Positions 16,249 through 25,630 of a DNA stretch of 64,000 nucleotides are shown one piece after another. The stretch's first letter is position 1, and each line of letters begins with the position of its first letter. The translations under genes were made by a program, and so were the position numbers. The stretch is from Pseudomonas sp. C1C7 (GTDB lineage: Bacteria > Pseudomonadota > Gammaproteobacteria > Pseudomonadales > Pseudomonadaceae). Under the pieces are notes generated by a model. It was not told the DNA's origin. It searched no databases and worked only from the letters and a program-made list of their open reading frames with translations. Where the stretch lies: contig NZ_JABFMP010000028.1 of the NCBI RefSeq assembly GCF_013359595.1, positions 38,031-102,030 on the forward strand. The letters run 5' to 3'.

Positions 16249-18108
16249 TCAGGCCCGATCCATTGCCTCCTCCAGCCCTTCATCCTCCCCCAGGAACCCA
16301 CCGCTCTGGTGCTGCCACAGCCGCGCATAGGTGCCGTTCTTCTTGAGCAGTTCGGCATGGGTGCCCTGTTCGATGATGCGGCCTTCATCCATGACGATCA
16401 GACGATCCATGGCGGCGATGGTCGACAGCCGGTGAGCAATGGCGATGACGGTCTTGCCCTGCATCATTTCATCGAGGCTTTCCTGAATCGCGACTTCGAC
16501 CTCCGAATCCAGCGCACTGGTGGCCTCGTCGAGCAACAGGATCGGCGCGTTCTTGAGCATCACCCGAGCAATGGCGATACGTTGGCGCTGACCACCCGAC
16601 AGCTTGATGCCGCGTTCCCCCACCAATGTGTCGTAGCCGCAATGCCCCTGCGGGTCCCGCAGTTGGCTGATGAAACCGTCGGCCTGGGCGTTGGCGGCGG
16701 CTCGGCGGATCTGCTCGTCGGTCGCATCCGGACGGCCATAGGCGATGTTGTCGCGGATGGATCGGTGCAGCAGCGACGTATCCTGAGTGACCATGCCAAT
16801 GGCGCTGCGCAGGCTGTCCTGGGTGACCTGAGCGATGTTCTGCCCATCGATGCGAATCTCGCCGCTGTCCACGTCGTAGAAGCGCAGCAGCAGATTGATC
16901 AGCGTCGACTTGCCGGCCCCGGAACGCCCCACCAGCCCGATCTTCTCCCCCGGACGGATGTTCAGGCTCAGGCCATCGAGCACCTGGCGTTCACCGTTGT
17001 AGTTGAAGCGCACGTTGTCGAAGCTCACCGCGCCGCCCACAGGCACCAACACACCCGCGTTAGGCGCGTCCTGCACCTTGGGGCCTTGGGTCAGGGTCAC
17101 CATGCCGTCCTGCACGGTGCCGATGCTCTCGAACAGCGAGGTCATCTGCCACATGATCCAGTGCGACATGCCATTGATACGCAGCGCCATGGCCGTGATC
17201 GCCGCCACCGCTCCGGTGCCGACCTCGCCCTGATGCCACAGCCACAGCGCATAACCGCCGGCGCCAATGATCAGCCCGACCACCAGCGCCTGATTGACTA
17301 TTTCGAACTGGCTGACCAGGCGCATCTGGCGAAAGCCGGTCTGCTTGAAATCCTCCATCGCCGCACGGGCGAAATGCGCCTCACGCTTGGAGTGCGAGAA
17401 CAGTTTCACCGTGGTGATGTTGGTGTAGGCATCCGAAACGCGCCCGGTCATCGAAGACCGTGCGTGAGCCTGCTCCTGCCCGACCTGCCCCAGGCGCGGC
17501 ACGAAATACAGCATGGCCAGCCCGAACAGCGCGACCCAGATGATGAACGGCAGCATCAGCTTCAGGGCGAAGCCGCCGGCCAGGGCAATGATTGCAATGA
17601 AATAAACGCCGATCCCGGGTGCGATTTCGATCACGGTGAACAGCACTTCGCGAACGGCCAGCGCCGTCTGCATCACCTTGGTCGTGACCCGGCCGGAGAA
17701 CTCATCGGAAAAGAAAGAAAGGCTTTGGCGCAGCATCAGGCGATGGAAATCCCAGCGCAGACGCAGCGGCAGATTGATCGCCAGAATCTGGTGCTGAACC
17801 ATGGTGCGCAGCGCCACCAGGCCAATGCTGGTGACCAGCACAATGCCGATCCCCCACAGCACGCGACGCTCCTGCCCTTGCGCATCACCGCCGGCCTGCC
17901 AGGTCGAGAGCAGGTCCACGACCTGCCCGAGGAAGGAAAACAGCCAGGCTTCGTAAATCGACACGCTGGCACTGAGCAGCGCAAACAGCAGAATGTAACC
18001 CCGCGCCCCCCGGGTGCAGGCCCACAAAAACCGCCCCAGGCCAACGGGTGGCGGGGGTAGCTCATCGGGCGGAAAAGGGTCGAGCCTTCGTTCAAACACA
18101 CGAAGCAT
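16249..18108 (-). CDS. ABC exporter, fused membrane and ATPase domains
   Basis: 619 residues from ATG 18108 with AAGGAGG nine bases upstream. The first about 340 residues hold six transmembrane helices; the ATPase domain has Walker A GRSGAGKST, signature LSGGQRQRIAIAR, Walker B ILLLDEATSALD and the switch histidine in AHRLST. It is a half-transporter that should work as a homodimer, moving a lipid, peptide or drug out of the cell. Bounded by REP elements on both sides and apparently a single-gene unit; the substrate cannot be read from context. Confidence 0.88.
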   Translation of the reverse strand: MLRVFERRLDPFPPDELPPPPVGLGRFLWACTRGARGYILLFALLSASVSIYEAWLFSFLGQVVDLLSTWQAGGDAQGQERRVLWGIGIVLVTSIGLVALRTMVQHQILAINLPLRLRWDFHRLMLRQSLSFFSDEFSGRVTTKVMQTALAVREVLFTVIEIAPGIGVYFIAIIALAGGFALKLMLPFIIWVALFGLAMLYFVPRLGQVGQEQAHARSSMTGRVSDAYTNITTVKLFSHSKREAHFARAAMEDFKQTGFRQMRLVSQFEIVNQALVVGLIIGAGGYALWLWHQGEVGTGAVAAITAMALRINGMSHWIMWQMTSLFESIGTVQDGMVTLTQGPKVQDAPNAGVLVPVGGAVSFDNVRFNYNGERQVLDGLSLNIRPGEKIGLVGRSGAGKSTLINLLLRFYDVDSGEIRIDGQNIAQVTQDSLRSAIGMVTQDTSLLHRSIRDNIAYGRPDATDEQIRRAAANAQADGFISQLRDPQGHCGYDTLVGERGIKLSGGQRQRIAIARVMLKNAPILLLDEATSALDSEVEVAIQESLDEMMQGKTVIAIAHRLSTIAAMDRLIVMDEGRIIEQGTHAELLKKNGTYARLWQHQSGGFLGEDEGLEEAMDRA

Positions 18109-18194
18109 TGTGGCCTCCTTAATGGTCAAGAGCGCAGATTCTGCCATCTAACGGAGGTTTTGAGGGTTTTGCAGGCCAAGGGTTCGCCCGCCCC

Positions 18195-18421
18195 CTGTAG
18201 GAGCGAGGCTTGCCCGCGAAGGCGTCAGGTCAGCCGACACTCGCTTCGCCTGATACTCCGCTTTCGCGGACAAGCCCGCTTCCACAGTGGATGGTGGTGT
18301 TTACAGGTCCTGTGATCGACACAAAACCCTGTGGGAGCGTGGCTTGCCCGCGAAGAGGCCGGCACATTCAACACAGATGTCGTTTGACACACCGCCTTCG
18401 CGGGCAAGCCTCGCTCCTGCG
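18195..18421. repeat. Tandem REP doublets (family B), two units
   Basis: Two inverted doublets: 18195-18287 and 18330-18421, each opening with (T)GTAGGAGCGAGGCTTG or GTGGGAGCGTGGCTTGCC and closing with the complement. The about 40-base linker (GTGGATGGTGGTGTTTACAG then ATCGACACAAAACC) is nearly the same as the linker in the array at 23141-23364. This array fills most of the 487-base gene-free gap before the ABC operon. Confidence 0.85.
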
Positions 18422-18595
18422 GTTTTTGGGAAATGCCATTCGACAGCCCTCTCTTCTCATTTGTAGGGATCCAGCCCGTTCAAATGCCCGGAAAAACCAC
18501 AAAACCCGGCATTTCGCCGGGTCCCGCCCGGCATTTTGCCCACTCATAATGGACCCACAACAATAAAGGGGCTCTCCCCCAGAGGCATGCAAGCC

Positions 18596-19561
18596 ATGTA
18601 TCGAGACCATATCGTCAAGTCCCGCATGACCGACAACGCCCTGTTCATGGGTGCGCTCGCGGCGGTGATTTTCATCGTCACGCTCTGGTGCGGAGTGGGC
18701 CAGGGTCGGCTTTCCCAGTTGATGGGTCCCATCGTGCTGGACCTGCAAGCCCCCCTCGCCCGGGACATCGCCGTCGGCGGCACCTTCACCCTCACGGTCA
18801 TCCTGAACCTGTTCATCCTGGGCCGATTCCCCTTGCGCACCCAGATCATCACGGTCTGGTGCGAACTGCTGGCGCTGTTCCTGCTGTTCTTCGACACCTT
18901 CAATCTGTCCTACAGCTTCATCGCCACCAAAGTTGGCTACATGATCACCCAAGGGGTGTTCACCACGGTCTACGTGTCGGCGATTTCCATTGCCATCGCC
19001 TTCGTCCTGGCCTTGCTCGGCGCGACGGCACGCTTGTCCTCCAACGGTTTCGCCATTGCGATTGCCAGCTTCTACACCTCGTTCTTCCGCGGTGTGCCGC
19101 TGCTGATCCAGATCTACCTCATCTACCTGGGCATTCCGCAGCTCGGCTACGTGGTCGGGGCGGTTCCGGCGGGGATCCTGGCGCTGTCGCTGTGCTACGG
19201 CGCCTACATGACAGAGATCTTCCGTGCCGGCATCAGCAGCATCTCCCGGGGACAGTGGGAGGCCTCGCGGGCTATTGGCCTCACCCCGTTCCAGACCATG
19301 ACCCGGGTGATCCTGCCGCAGTCGATGCGACTGATCATTCCGCCTACCGGCAACCAGTTCATCTCGATGCTCAAGGACAGTTCGCTGGTGTCGGTGATCG
19401 GCGTCTGGGAGTTGATGTTCCTGGCGCGCACCCAAGGCCGGGCCGAGTTCCGCCACCTGGAAATGCTGATCACTGCCGCCGTGCTCTATTGGCTGCTGTC
19501 GATCGTGCTGGAAACCGTGCAGTCCCGTCTGGAAAAGCACTTCAACCGCGCCCACCGCTGA
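18596..19561 (+). CDS. Amino-acid ABC transporter permease
   Basis: 321 residues from ATG 18596 (AGAGG ten bases upstream; the ATG at 18587 is too close to that site). An extra N-terminal pair of membrane helices precedes the HisM/GltK-type permease domain, whose coupling loop EAS-R-A-I-G-L-T-P-F-Q and FRGVPLLIQIYLIYLG are clear. Only one permease gene exists in this operon, so a homodimer is likely. Followed 15 bases later by the ATPase gene. Confidence 0.85.
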   Translation: MYRDHIVKSRMTDNALFMGALAAVIFIVTLWCGVGQGRLSQLMGPIVLDLQAPLARDIAVGGTFTLTVILNLFILGRFPLRTQIITVWCELLALFLLFFDTFNLSYSFIATKVGYMITQGVFTTVYVSAISIAIAFVLALLGATARLSSNGFAIAIASFYTSFFRGVPLLIQIYLIYLGIPQLGYVVGAVPAGILALSLCYGAYMTEIFRAGISSISRGQWEASRAIGLTPFQTMTRVILPQSMRLIIPPTGNQFISMLKDSSLVSVIGVWELMFLARTQGRAEFRHLEMLITAAVLYWLLSIVLETVQSRLEKHFNRAHR

Positions 19562-19576
19562 GTCAGGAGCATCAGG

Positions 19577-20347
19577 ATGAATCCGTCGTCAATGTCAAAA
19601 GCCCCTGCCCCGTGCCCTGCCGTTTCGATCCACGACATGCACAAATGGTATGGCGATTTTCACGTGCTCAAGGGCATCGACCTGCACATCGCCAGCGGCG
19701 AAATCGTCGTGGTCTGCGGTCCTTCCGGTTCCGGCAAATCCACGCTGATCCGCTGCCTGAATCTGCTGGAAGACTTCCAGAAAGGCCGCGTGTTCATCGA
19801 TGGCACCGAACTGACCCGCGACGCCGCCTGCGTGGCCGGCATCCGGCGTCAGGTGGGCATGGTGTTCCAGCAGTTCAACCTGTTCCCGCACATGACGGTG
19901 CTGGAGAACCTGATGCTCGGGCCGCGTCTGGTGAGCAAGCTCAGCGAGAGCCAGGCCCGCGATCTGGCCCGCGAATACCTCGACCGCGTGCGCATCGGCA
20001 ACCAGGCGGACAAGTACCCCGGCCAGCTCTCCGGCGGCCAGCAGCAACGCGTGGCAATCGCCCGCGCCCTGTGCATGCGTCCGCGCATCATGCTGTTCGA
20101 CGAACCCACCTCGGCGCTCGATCCGGAGATGGTCAAGGAAGTGCTGGACGTGATGGGCGAACTGGCCCAGGAAGGCATCACCATGGTCTGCGTGACCCAC
20201 GAAATGGGCTTCGCCCGACGGGTCGCCGACCGGATCATTTTCATGGACCAGGGCAGCATCATCGAACAGGCCAGGCCCAACGAGTTTTTTGATAACCCGC
20301 GGCACGAACGCGCCCGGGAGTTTCTATCGCAGATTCTCAGCCACTGA
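19577..20347 (+). CDS. Amino-acid ABC transporter ATPase
   Basis: 256 residues of the GlnQ/GltL type: Walker A GPSGSGKST, Q-loop QFNLFPH, signature LSGGQQQRVAIARAL, Walker B IMLFDEPTSALDPE and switch histidine in VTHEMGFAR. AGGAG precedes the ATG. It energises the permease encoded immediately upstream. Confidence 0.92.
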   Translation: MNPSSMSKAPAPCPAVSIHDMHKWYGDFHVLKGIDLHIASGEIVVVCGPSGSGKSTLIRCLNLLEDFQKGRVFIDGTELTRDAACVAGIRRQVGMVFQQFNLFPHMTVLENLMLGPRLVSKLSESQARDLAREYLDRVRIGNQADKYPGQLSGGQQQRVAIARALCMRPRIMLFDEPTSALDPEMVKEVLDVMGELAQEGITMVCVTHEMGFARRVADRIIFMDQGSIIEQARPNEFFDNPRHERAREFLSQILSH

Positions 20348-20416
20348 GAAGCATCGTCACCGAGTCATCGACAAAAACAACAACAAACCTGCACCCATGC
20401 AACTGGAGGCTTACTC

Positions 20417-21256
20417 ATGATCTCGCTTTCTCGCTTCTTTGCCGTAGCCGCTGTCGCCACCGCCGTCACCGCCACGGCCAGCGCCGCCTGGGCCGGCGCG
20501 ACCCTGGACCGCGTGCACGAAACCAAGACCATCAAGGTCGCGACCGCCGCCAACTGGCCACCCCAGTCGTTCCTCGGCCCGGACAATCAGCTGCAAGGTT
20601 TCGACATCGACGTGGCCACCGAAATCGGCAAGCGCCTGGGCAGCAAGGTGACCTTCGTGACGCCTGAATACGGGATCATCACCGCCGGGCGCTGGTCGAA
20701 TCGCTGGGACCTTTCCGTCGGCTCGATGACCCCGACCACCGAGCGCGGCCGGGTCCTGGACTTCCCGGCGATCTATTACTACACCCCCTATGTGTTCGCG
20801 GTGCACAAGGATGCCGCCGGGGCCAAGCCTGGGGACCTCAACGGCAAGGTGATCGGCGTCGAAGCCGGCACCACTTCCGAGGACTACATCAATCGCCGGC
20901 TCAAGATCGACGCCGCCGATGTGCCGCCCTTCACCTACGACGTCACCCCCGGCGAAGTCCAGACCTACGGCGACAGCATGGGCCCGCTGGATGACCTGCG
21001 CATGGGTAACGGCGTGAGACTTAACGCCACCCTGTCCGCGCTGCCGACCATCGTCGCGGCTATCAAGAACGGCTACCCGATCGCGCAGGTGGAAGGCAAA
21101 CCGGCCTACTACGAACCCCTGGCCATTGCCGTCGACAAAGGTGACGAGGCCTTCAACAGCGAGCTGAGCAAGATCGTCGCCGACATGAAAACCGACGGCA
21201 CCCTCAAGCAACTGTCGCAGAAATGGTACGGCGCGGACCTGACCGCCGTGCAATAA
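20417..21256 (+). CDS. Periplasmic amino-acid-binding protein
   Basis: 279 residues with a cleavable signal (MISLSRFF then hydrophobic, ending ASAAWAG) and a type II solute-binding fold: KVATAANWPPQSFLGPDNQLQGFDIDVATEIGKRLG and DLSVGSMTPTTERGRVLDF. GGAGG lies seven bases before the ATG. It should capture an amino acid or amine for the adjacent importer. The following FAD oxidase suggests an amine or amino-acid substrate that is oxidised after entry, but the binding-site residues do not name it. Confidence 0.88.
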   Translation: MISLSRFFAVAAVATAVTATASAAWAGATLDRVHETKTIKVATAANWPPQSFLGPDNQLQGFDIDVATEIGKRLGSKVTFVTPEYGIITAGRWSNRWDLSVGSMTPTTERGRVLDFPAIYYYTPYVFAVHKDAAGAKPGDLNGKVIGVEAGTTSEDYINRRLKIDAADVPPFTYDVTPGEVQTYGDSMGPLDDLRMGNGVRLNATLSALPTIVAAIKNGYPIAQVEGKPAYYEPLAIAVDKGDEAFNSELSKIVADMKTDGTLKQLSQKWYGADLTAVQ

Positions 21257-21344
21257 CAGTGAACTGACTCTCGTGCATGACCGGGCGCCCGTTTCCAACG
21301 CGGCGCACGGCTTGCCTGTGCCCGAAGAAAGGACGACGGACTTC

Positions 21345-22646
21345 ATGTACATCAACAATTACTACACCGCGACGATGCAAAACGCCCCCCCGCGCACGGC
21401 GCTGCTGGGGCAGGCGCAGGCCGATGTGTGCATCGTCGGCGCCGGGCTGGCGGGGCTCAGCACCGCCTGGGAACTGCTGTCGCGAGGGCAATCGGTAGTG
21501 CTGCTCGACGCCGGTCGCGTGGCCTGGGGCGCGTCGGGGCGCAACGGCGGTTTTGTCCTGCAGGGCTGGTCCGAGGGCTTGTCGTCCATCGAACGGCGCT
21601 GCGGCAAGGCAACCGCCGCGTCGCTGTTCAAGCTGTCACTGGAAGGCGTCGACACCGTTCGCGACATGATCGCCCAGCATCAGTTGCCGGGCTGCGCGCC
21701 GACCCCTGGAAAACTCAGCGTGGTGCGCTACGAGGATGGCGATAACCTGCAACGCACGCGGGACAAAATGGCCGCCGATTTCGACTTCCACCTCCAATAC
21801 CTGGACCGCCAGGCGGTGCAGGAAAAACTCAGGACCGAGCGCTATTTCCAGGCGCTTCGCGATACCCATGGCTTTCACTTTCATCCCTTGAACTACTGCC
21901 TGGGCCTGGCCCGCCTGATCGAACTCAAGGGTGGCCGGATCCACGAGCATTCACCCATGCTGCGGGTCGAGAGCGAGCGCGGGCGCCATCGGGTGATCAC
22001 CGAGCAAGGCTCGGTCGACTGCGCCCATGTGGTGTATTGCTGCGGCGGCTACGGCGGCCCCGAGTTCGGCAAGCTGCGTCGCGCCTTCCTGCCGATCGCG
22101 ACCTATGTGGTGCTCACCGAACCTCTGGGCGAGCGCCTGCCTCAGGTGATGCGTACCACCGATGCCGTGGGTGATAACCGCCGGGCGTCGGACTATTACC
22201 GGATCGTCGACGGCGACCGCCTGCTCTGGGGCGGCCGCATCACCACCCGCAACCTGCAGGATGAAAAACGCCTGGGGCAATTGCTGACCGCCGACATTCT
22301 CGATGTCTACCCGCAATTGCGCGGCGTCAGGATCGACAAGGCGTGGTCCGGACTGATGGGCTATGCGCGGCACAAAATGCCGCACATCGGCCCGCTGGGC
22401 AAAGGCCTGTGGACGTGTACATCCTTTGGTGGCCATGGTATGAACACCGCCCCTATCGGCGCGCGCGTCATCGCCGAAGCCATCAGCGGCGAGACCGATC
22501 GCTACCGGCTATTCGATGCCTATGGGCTTGAGTGGAACGGCGGTCCGCTGGGCCCGGCGGCCGCACAAACGGTTTACGCGGGCCTGAAGATGATGGATAT
22601 ATTCCAGGAAACCCGCTCGCAATTCAGAGCGACCCAGAAAAACTGA
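21345..22646 (+). CDS. FAD-dependent amine/amino-acid oxidoreductase (PuuB/DadA-like)
   Basis: 433 residues from ATG 21345 (AAAGGA upstream). The Rossmann FAD motif VCIVGAGLAGLSTAWEL is followed by DAGRVAWGASGRNGGFVLQG, typical of the gamma-glutamylputrescine oxidase branch of the DAO family, and the C-terminal FAD contact GGHGMNTAPIGARVIAE. It probably oxidises an amine or amino acid imported by the preceding ABC system, giving an imine that hydrolyses to aldehyde or oxo-acid plus ammonia. A spermidine/putrescine derivative or an opine are equally plausible substrates. Confidence 0.8.
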   Translation: MYINNYYTATMQNAPPRTALLGQAQADVCIVGAGLAGLSTAWELLSRGQSVVLLDAGRVAWGASGRNGGFVLQGWSEGLSSIERRCGKATAASLFKLSLEGVDTVRDMIAQHQLPGCAPTPGKLSVVRYEDGDNLQRTRDKMAADFDFHLQYLDRQAVQEKLRTERYFQALRDTHGFHFHPLNYCLGLARLIELKGGRIHEHSPMLRVESERGRHRVITEQGSVDCAHVVYCCGGYGGPEFGKLRRAFLPIATYVVLTEPLGERLPQVMRTTDAVGDNRRASDYYRIVDGDRLLWGGRITTRNLQDEKRLGQLLTADILDVYPQLRGVRIDKAWSGLMGYARHKMPHIGPLGKGLWTCTSFGGHGMNTAPIGARVIAEAISGETDRYRLFDAYGLEWNGGPLGPAAAQTVYAGLKMMDIFQETRSQFRATQKN

Positions 22647-22666
22647 AACCCAGCGAGGTCAAGCAA

Positions 22667-23143
22667 GTGTCCACGGATGTGCAGAGTGCCGGTCCACTGT
22701 TCAACCTGACCGACAAGGATCGGCACCTGCTTGGCCTGCTTCAGGCCAACGCCCGGGAACCCACGGCCTCACTGGCCCGCAAACTCGGCGTATCGCGCTC
22801 CGCGGTGCAAGAGCGCATCACCCGCCTGGAAAAGGCCGGCGTCATCACCGGCTACAGCGTGCGCATCGACCAGGACCGCCTCCAGCAGACCATCAACTGC
22901 TTCACCATGACCTCCTGCACCAACAAGAGCTACACCGACGTCATGACCTCACTGCGCAAGATGGACGCCGTGCAGGCGGTGTACGCGGTCTCGGGCGAGT
23001 CGGACTTCATCATCCACCTCGTCACCACCACCTTGAGCGAACTCAATGCCGAACTCACCCGGATCAACATGATCAAGGGCGTGGCGCATACCGCTTCGCA
23101 CATCGTGATGGAAACCAAGTTCAGCCGAAAGTTGACGCTGTAG
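22667..23143 (+). CDS. Lrp/AsnC-family regulator
   Basis: 158 residues from GTG 22667, with GAGGT seven bases upstream; no ATG gives a comparable start. Helix-turn-helix at about 30-60 (PTASLARKLGVSRSAVQERITRLEKAGVITGYS) and the RAM effector domain after it (VQAVYAVSGESDFIIHLVTTTLSELN). It is the last gene of the ABC/oxidase run, 20 bases after the flavoprotein, and is the natural candidate for a local amino-acid-responsive regulator. Confidence 0.85.
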   Translation: MSTDVQSAGPLFNLTDKDRHLLGLLQANAREPTASLARKLGVSRSAVQERITRLEKAGVITGYSVRIDQDRLQQTINCFTMTSCTNKSYTDVMTSLRKMDAVQAVYAVSGESDFIIHLVTTTLSELNAELTRINMIKGVAHTASHIVMETKFSRKLTL

Positions 23144-23364
23144 GAGCGAGGCTTGCCCGCGAAGGCGTCAGGCCAGTCGACACTTGCTTCGCCTGACACT
23201 CCGCCTTCGCGGGCAAGCCCGCTCCCACAGTGGATAGTGGTGTTTACAGACTTTATGATCGACACAATAACCTGTGGGAGCGGGCTTGCCCGCGAAGAGG
23301 CCAGCACATTCAACATGGATGTCGTTTGACACTCCGCCTTCGCGGGCAAGCCTCGCTCCTACGG
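23141..23364. repeat. Tandem REP doublets (family B), two units
   Basis: Doublets 23141-23230 and 23273-23364 in the same order and with the same linker type as 18195-18421, so the ABC/oxidase/Lrp operon is flanked on both sides by closely matching direct copies of a roughly 225-base repeat block. Confidence 0.85.
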
Positions 23365-23377
23365 TTGTGGTAGGGAT

Positions 23378-23596
23378 CTATCGCCTGTCGTCTGACAATG
23401 GCGTCTGCTCATCCGCCTCCGGCGTCACCCTCTCCCCGGGAGGGTTGCAATCATCGGGACGTTCAGCCGCGGGATTTTTCAACGGGTCGTACTTGTCGGG
23501 ATCATCCGGGTCCAGCAGCGGTTCGTCCGAGTCAGGCTCGGGTTTTGATGGATCGGAGTCTTGCGTCTGGTCTTCGAAACTCGAGTCTGTAGACAT
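23378..23596 (-). CDS. Small acidic Asp/Pro-rich protein
   Basis: 72 residues from ATG 23596 with GAGG five bases upstream. Composition is extreme: about a quarter Asp/Glu, many Pro, no hydrophobic core (DPSKPEPDSDEPLLDPDDPDKYDPLKNP). It is predicted disordered and cytoplasmic. No family is recognised. The good ribosome site and lack of repeats inside make it a credible gene. Confidence 0.6.
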   Translation of the reverse strand: MSTDSSFEDQTQDSDPSKPEPDSDEPLLDPDDPDKYDPLKNPAAERPDDCNPPGERVTPEADEQTPLSDDRR

Positions 23597-23762
23597 AACC
23601 ACCTCGCCAATGAGATTCCGGGCAATCCGGTCTTATGGGTTGGAGGCCCATGCAGCCGGCGGGTGCATTCGGATGGATGAACGGGCGACGCGGCTCTGTC
23701 ATGCCCTGCGCATCAGTTCGTTTACGTCCATCTCGAGCAAGCTCGCTCCTACAGGGGCTGGC

Positions 23763-25067
23763 TCAGAAATCGTAGGTGTAGCTGAAGTAAAACCGATCGG
23801 CGTTATGGGTAATGATGCCTGCCGGTCCACGACTCGCAACAAACCGCGAAACACCATCTGGTGTACCTTCGGTCTTGAATTCATCGTGCAACCAGACTGC
23901 GCTGAGTCCTTTCAGCGAACCCTGGAAGGCGTACTGCAGAACTGTCTGGAAATCGTACCGGGAAAAATCATCGTAACCGGCGGCATGGGTCGACTTCGCG
24001 TAGTAGGTATCCAGCACCAATCCCGGTAAGCCAAGGGGCGCGAAGTTCACGCCGGCGCTGAGTTTGAACATCTCCTCGTTCTTCAGACCGAAGTAGTAGA
24101 AGTCCTTGGCGCTGCTGTCCCAGGTGCCGTGGTCCTGCGAGAAGAACAGCCGGTCAAAGTCATCGCCCCAGACCTTGTTGTACGCGAAGCCGGCGTAATA
24201 GGGCCCCGTGCGATATTTGATCGACAAGTCCATGAAGCGCGCATCGTGGGATTGCTCCGGTTCGTACAAACCTTTCACACCGCCATAATCGAACAGCTTG
24301 CCCGCATCCTGCTGGGTCCCGGTGGTGGCGTACACATCGATGCCGCGAGCCTGGCCCAGATCGAAACTGTGCTCGGCTTTGAGCAGCGCTTCGCGCAGGT
24401 AATCCGTCGATTCGGCGTATTCGGTGCGCAAGGTGGTGCCTTCGGGCGCTTTCCAGGACAGTGCGTACAAACGCAGGTCCTTGATCTTTTCCCCACTGAA
24501 GTTCGTCAGGGCGTTGCCCCAGCCATTTTCCTGTCGGGGGCTGAATTCGTTGATCCGGCTGACACGTGCCTCGAACGTGCCCAGGCGGTAGCCGAGGTCG
24601 TAGCCTACGGTCGCAGCAGGAAGAATGCGCGTGACGTCATCGCGGTATTGTCCATAGCGGCGAATCTTCTTGCCGGCACCGACATTCAACTCACCCGCTC
24701 CCGCGGCAAACTTGCCTCGAAGGTACGCCTCCAGGGGTTTGGCGATGCCATGGGGATCGGTGATCGACTGGCGCGCTTCCAGGTTGGTGATGCTGGTGGA
24801 GTTCTGACCGATGTTCAGATCGTTGGCCAGGCCGTAGCTGTAATCAACGCCCAGCATGTCGTTGTACCAGCCCGACCTGAAGGTGAACTGCGCACCCTGG
24901 ACCCACTCGTCACGGACAGGGCCGACGCCATCGCCGTCGTTTTCGTTCCAGTAGTACTGGCTATAGCGCAGCGAGGTCTTGCTGTCTTCGATAAAACCGC
25001 CAGCCTGCACGCCAGTGACGAGCATGCCGCATGCCAAACCAGCCAGAGCGCTACGAGTAATCAACAT
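23763..25067 (-). CDS. OprD-family outer-membrane porin
   Basis: 434 residues from ATG 25067 with AGGGACAGG just upstream. A signal peptide (MLITRSALAGLACGMLVTGVQA) precedes GGFIEDSKTSLRYSQYYWNEN, the characteristic first strand of OprD porins; the chain ends with the aromatic FYFSYTYDF. These 18-strand channels admit basic amino acids, peptides or aromatic acids. The gene is monocistronic between repeats, so the substrate is open. Confidence 0.9.
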   Translation of the reverse strand: MLITRSALAGLACGMLVTGVQAGGFIEDSKTSLRYSQYYWNENDGDGVGPVRDEWVQGAQFTFRSGWYNDMLGVDYSYGLANDLNIGQNSTSITNLEARQSITDPHGIAKPLEAYLRGKFAAGAGELNVGAGKKIRRYGQYRDDVTRILPAATVGYDLGYRLGTFEARVSRINEFSPRQENGWGNALTNFSGEKIKDLRLYALSWKAPEGTTLRTEYAESTDYLREALLKAEHSFDLGQARGIDVYATTGTQQDAGKLFDYGGVKGLYEPEQSHDARFMDLSIKYRTGPYYAGFAYNKVWGDDFDRLFFSQDHGTWDSSAKDFYYFGLKNEEMFKLSAGVNFAPLGLPGLVLDTYYAKSTHAAGYDDFSRYDFQTVLQYAFQGSLKGLSAVWLHDEFKTEGTPDGVSRFVASRGPAGIITHNADRFYFSYTYDF

Positions 25068-25260
25068 GACCTGTCCCTTTTTCGGGTTATTAGAATGGTG
25101 CCCCTTTGGTGGCGGCACCTAGATTCCAACGGGTCATGTCAGGAGGCAATTCAATCAGGTTTCATCCTGTGGAACAGGGGCTGGGGGCCGCGAGATAGGC
25201 GCTTGCAAGGGATGCAGGTAATGGAACGCGTACTCGGTTTTACGAAGTTGGTATCGGGGT

Positions 25261-25396
25261 GTCAGGCGAAGCAGATGTCGCCAGACCTGACGCCTTCGCG
25301 GGCAAGCCGTGCTCCTACAGGTTTGGGTATGACATTGGCGTAGGAGCAAGGCTTGCCCGCGAAGAGGCCGGCGCATTCACCATCAATCCTGTAGCA
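25261..25396. repeat. REP doublet (family B) overlapping a lipoprotein gene end
   Basis: Shares about 135 bases at high identity with 26850-26984, including the non-REP flanks GTCAGGCGAA and ATTCACCATCAATCCTGTAGCA. The copy here covers the 3' end of the small lipoprotein gene on the minus strand. Confidence 0.8.
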
Positions 25397-25630
25397 CCCA
25401 TCACTCCGGCGCCGAGACCGGCCCCCCAATGCAGCGCCCCACGCTTGCTCACGCCCGATGTAAGTCATTTCCTTGGGCTTGCAGACAACCGGGAGAATTT
25501 TCACCGTATGGATCCGGGTACGGTATTCAGCCTTGAACTTCTGGTCGGCGCATCCAGCGAGGAAAAGCACGGCAAACATCAGGAAAACCTGTGCGCGTCC
25601 GAGCGATTGCCCGGACGCGCCGTTCTTCAC
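25262..25630 (-). pseudogene. Frameshifted small lipoprotein
   Basis: The GTG at 25630 overlaps the alcohol dehydrogenase stop as GTGA. The first 60 residues read as a lipoprotein: K2 and R12, hydrophobic run, lipobox L-A-G-C at 24-27, then ADQKFKAEYRTRIHTVKILPVVCKPKEMTYIGREQAWGAALG. At a run of six C (25422-25427, G on the coding strand) the frame jumps: with five bases the reading continues GAGLGAGVMGATG, a glycine-zipper-like segment expected in such lipoproteins, whereas the actual frame becomes Arg-rich. Either frame then runs into a REP element, so the normal end is lost in any case. A sequencing miscount in the homopolymer could explain the shift. Confidence 0.6.

Noticed and set aside
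16075..18060. 661-codon plus-strand frame opposite the ABC exporter
   Set aside because: Shadow frame; the minus strand has complete Walker and signature motifs.
18195..18421. REP arrays as possible small RNA genes or CRISPR-like repeats
   Set aside because: Units are inverted pairs of the dispersed Pseudomonas REP kind, with no regular spacers and no promoter seen.
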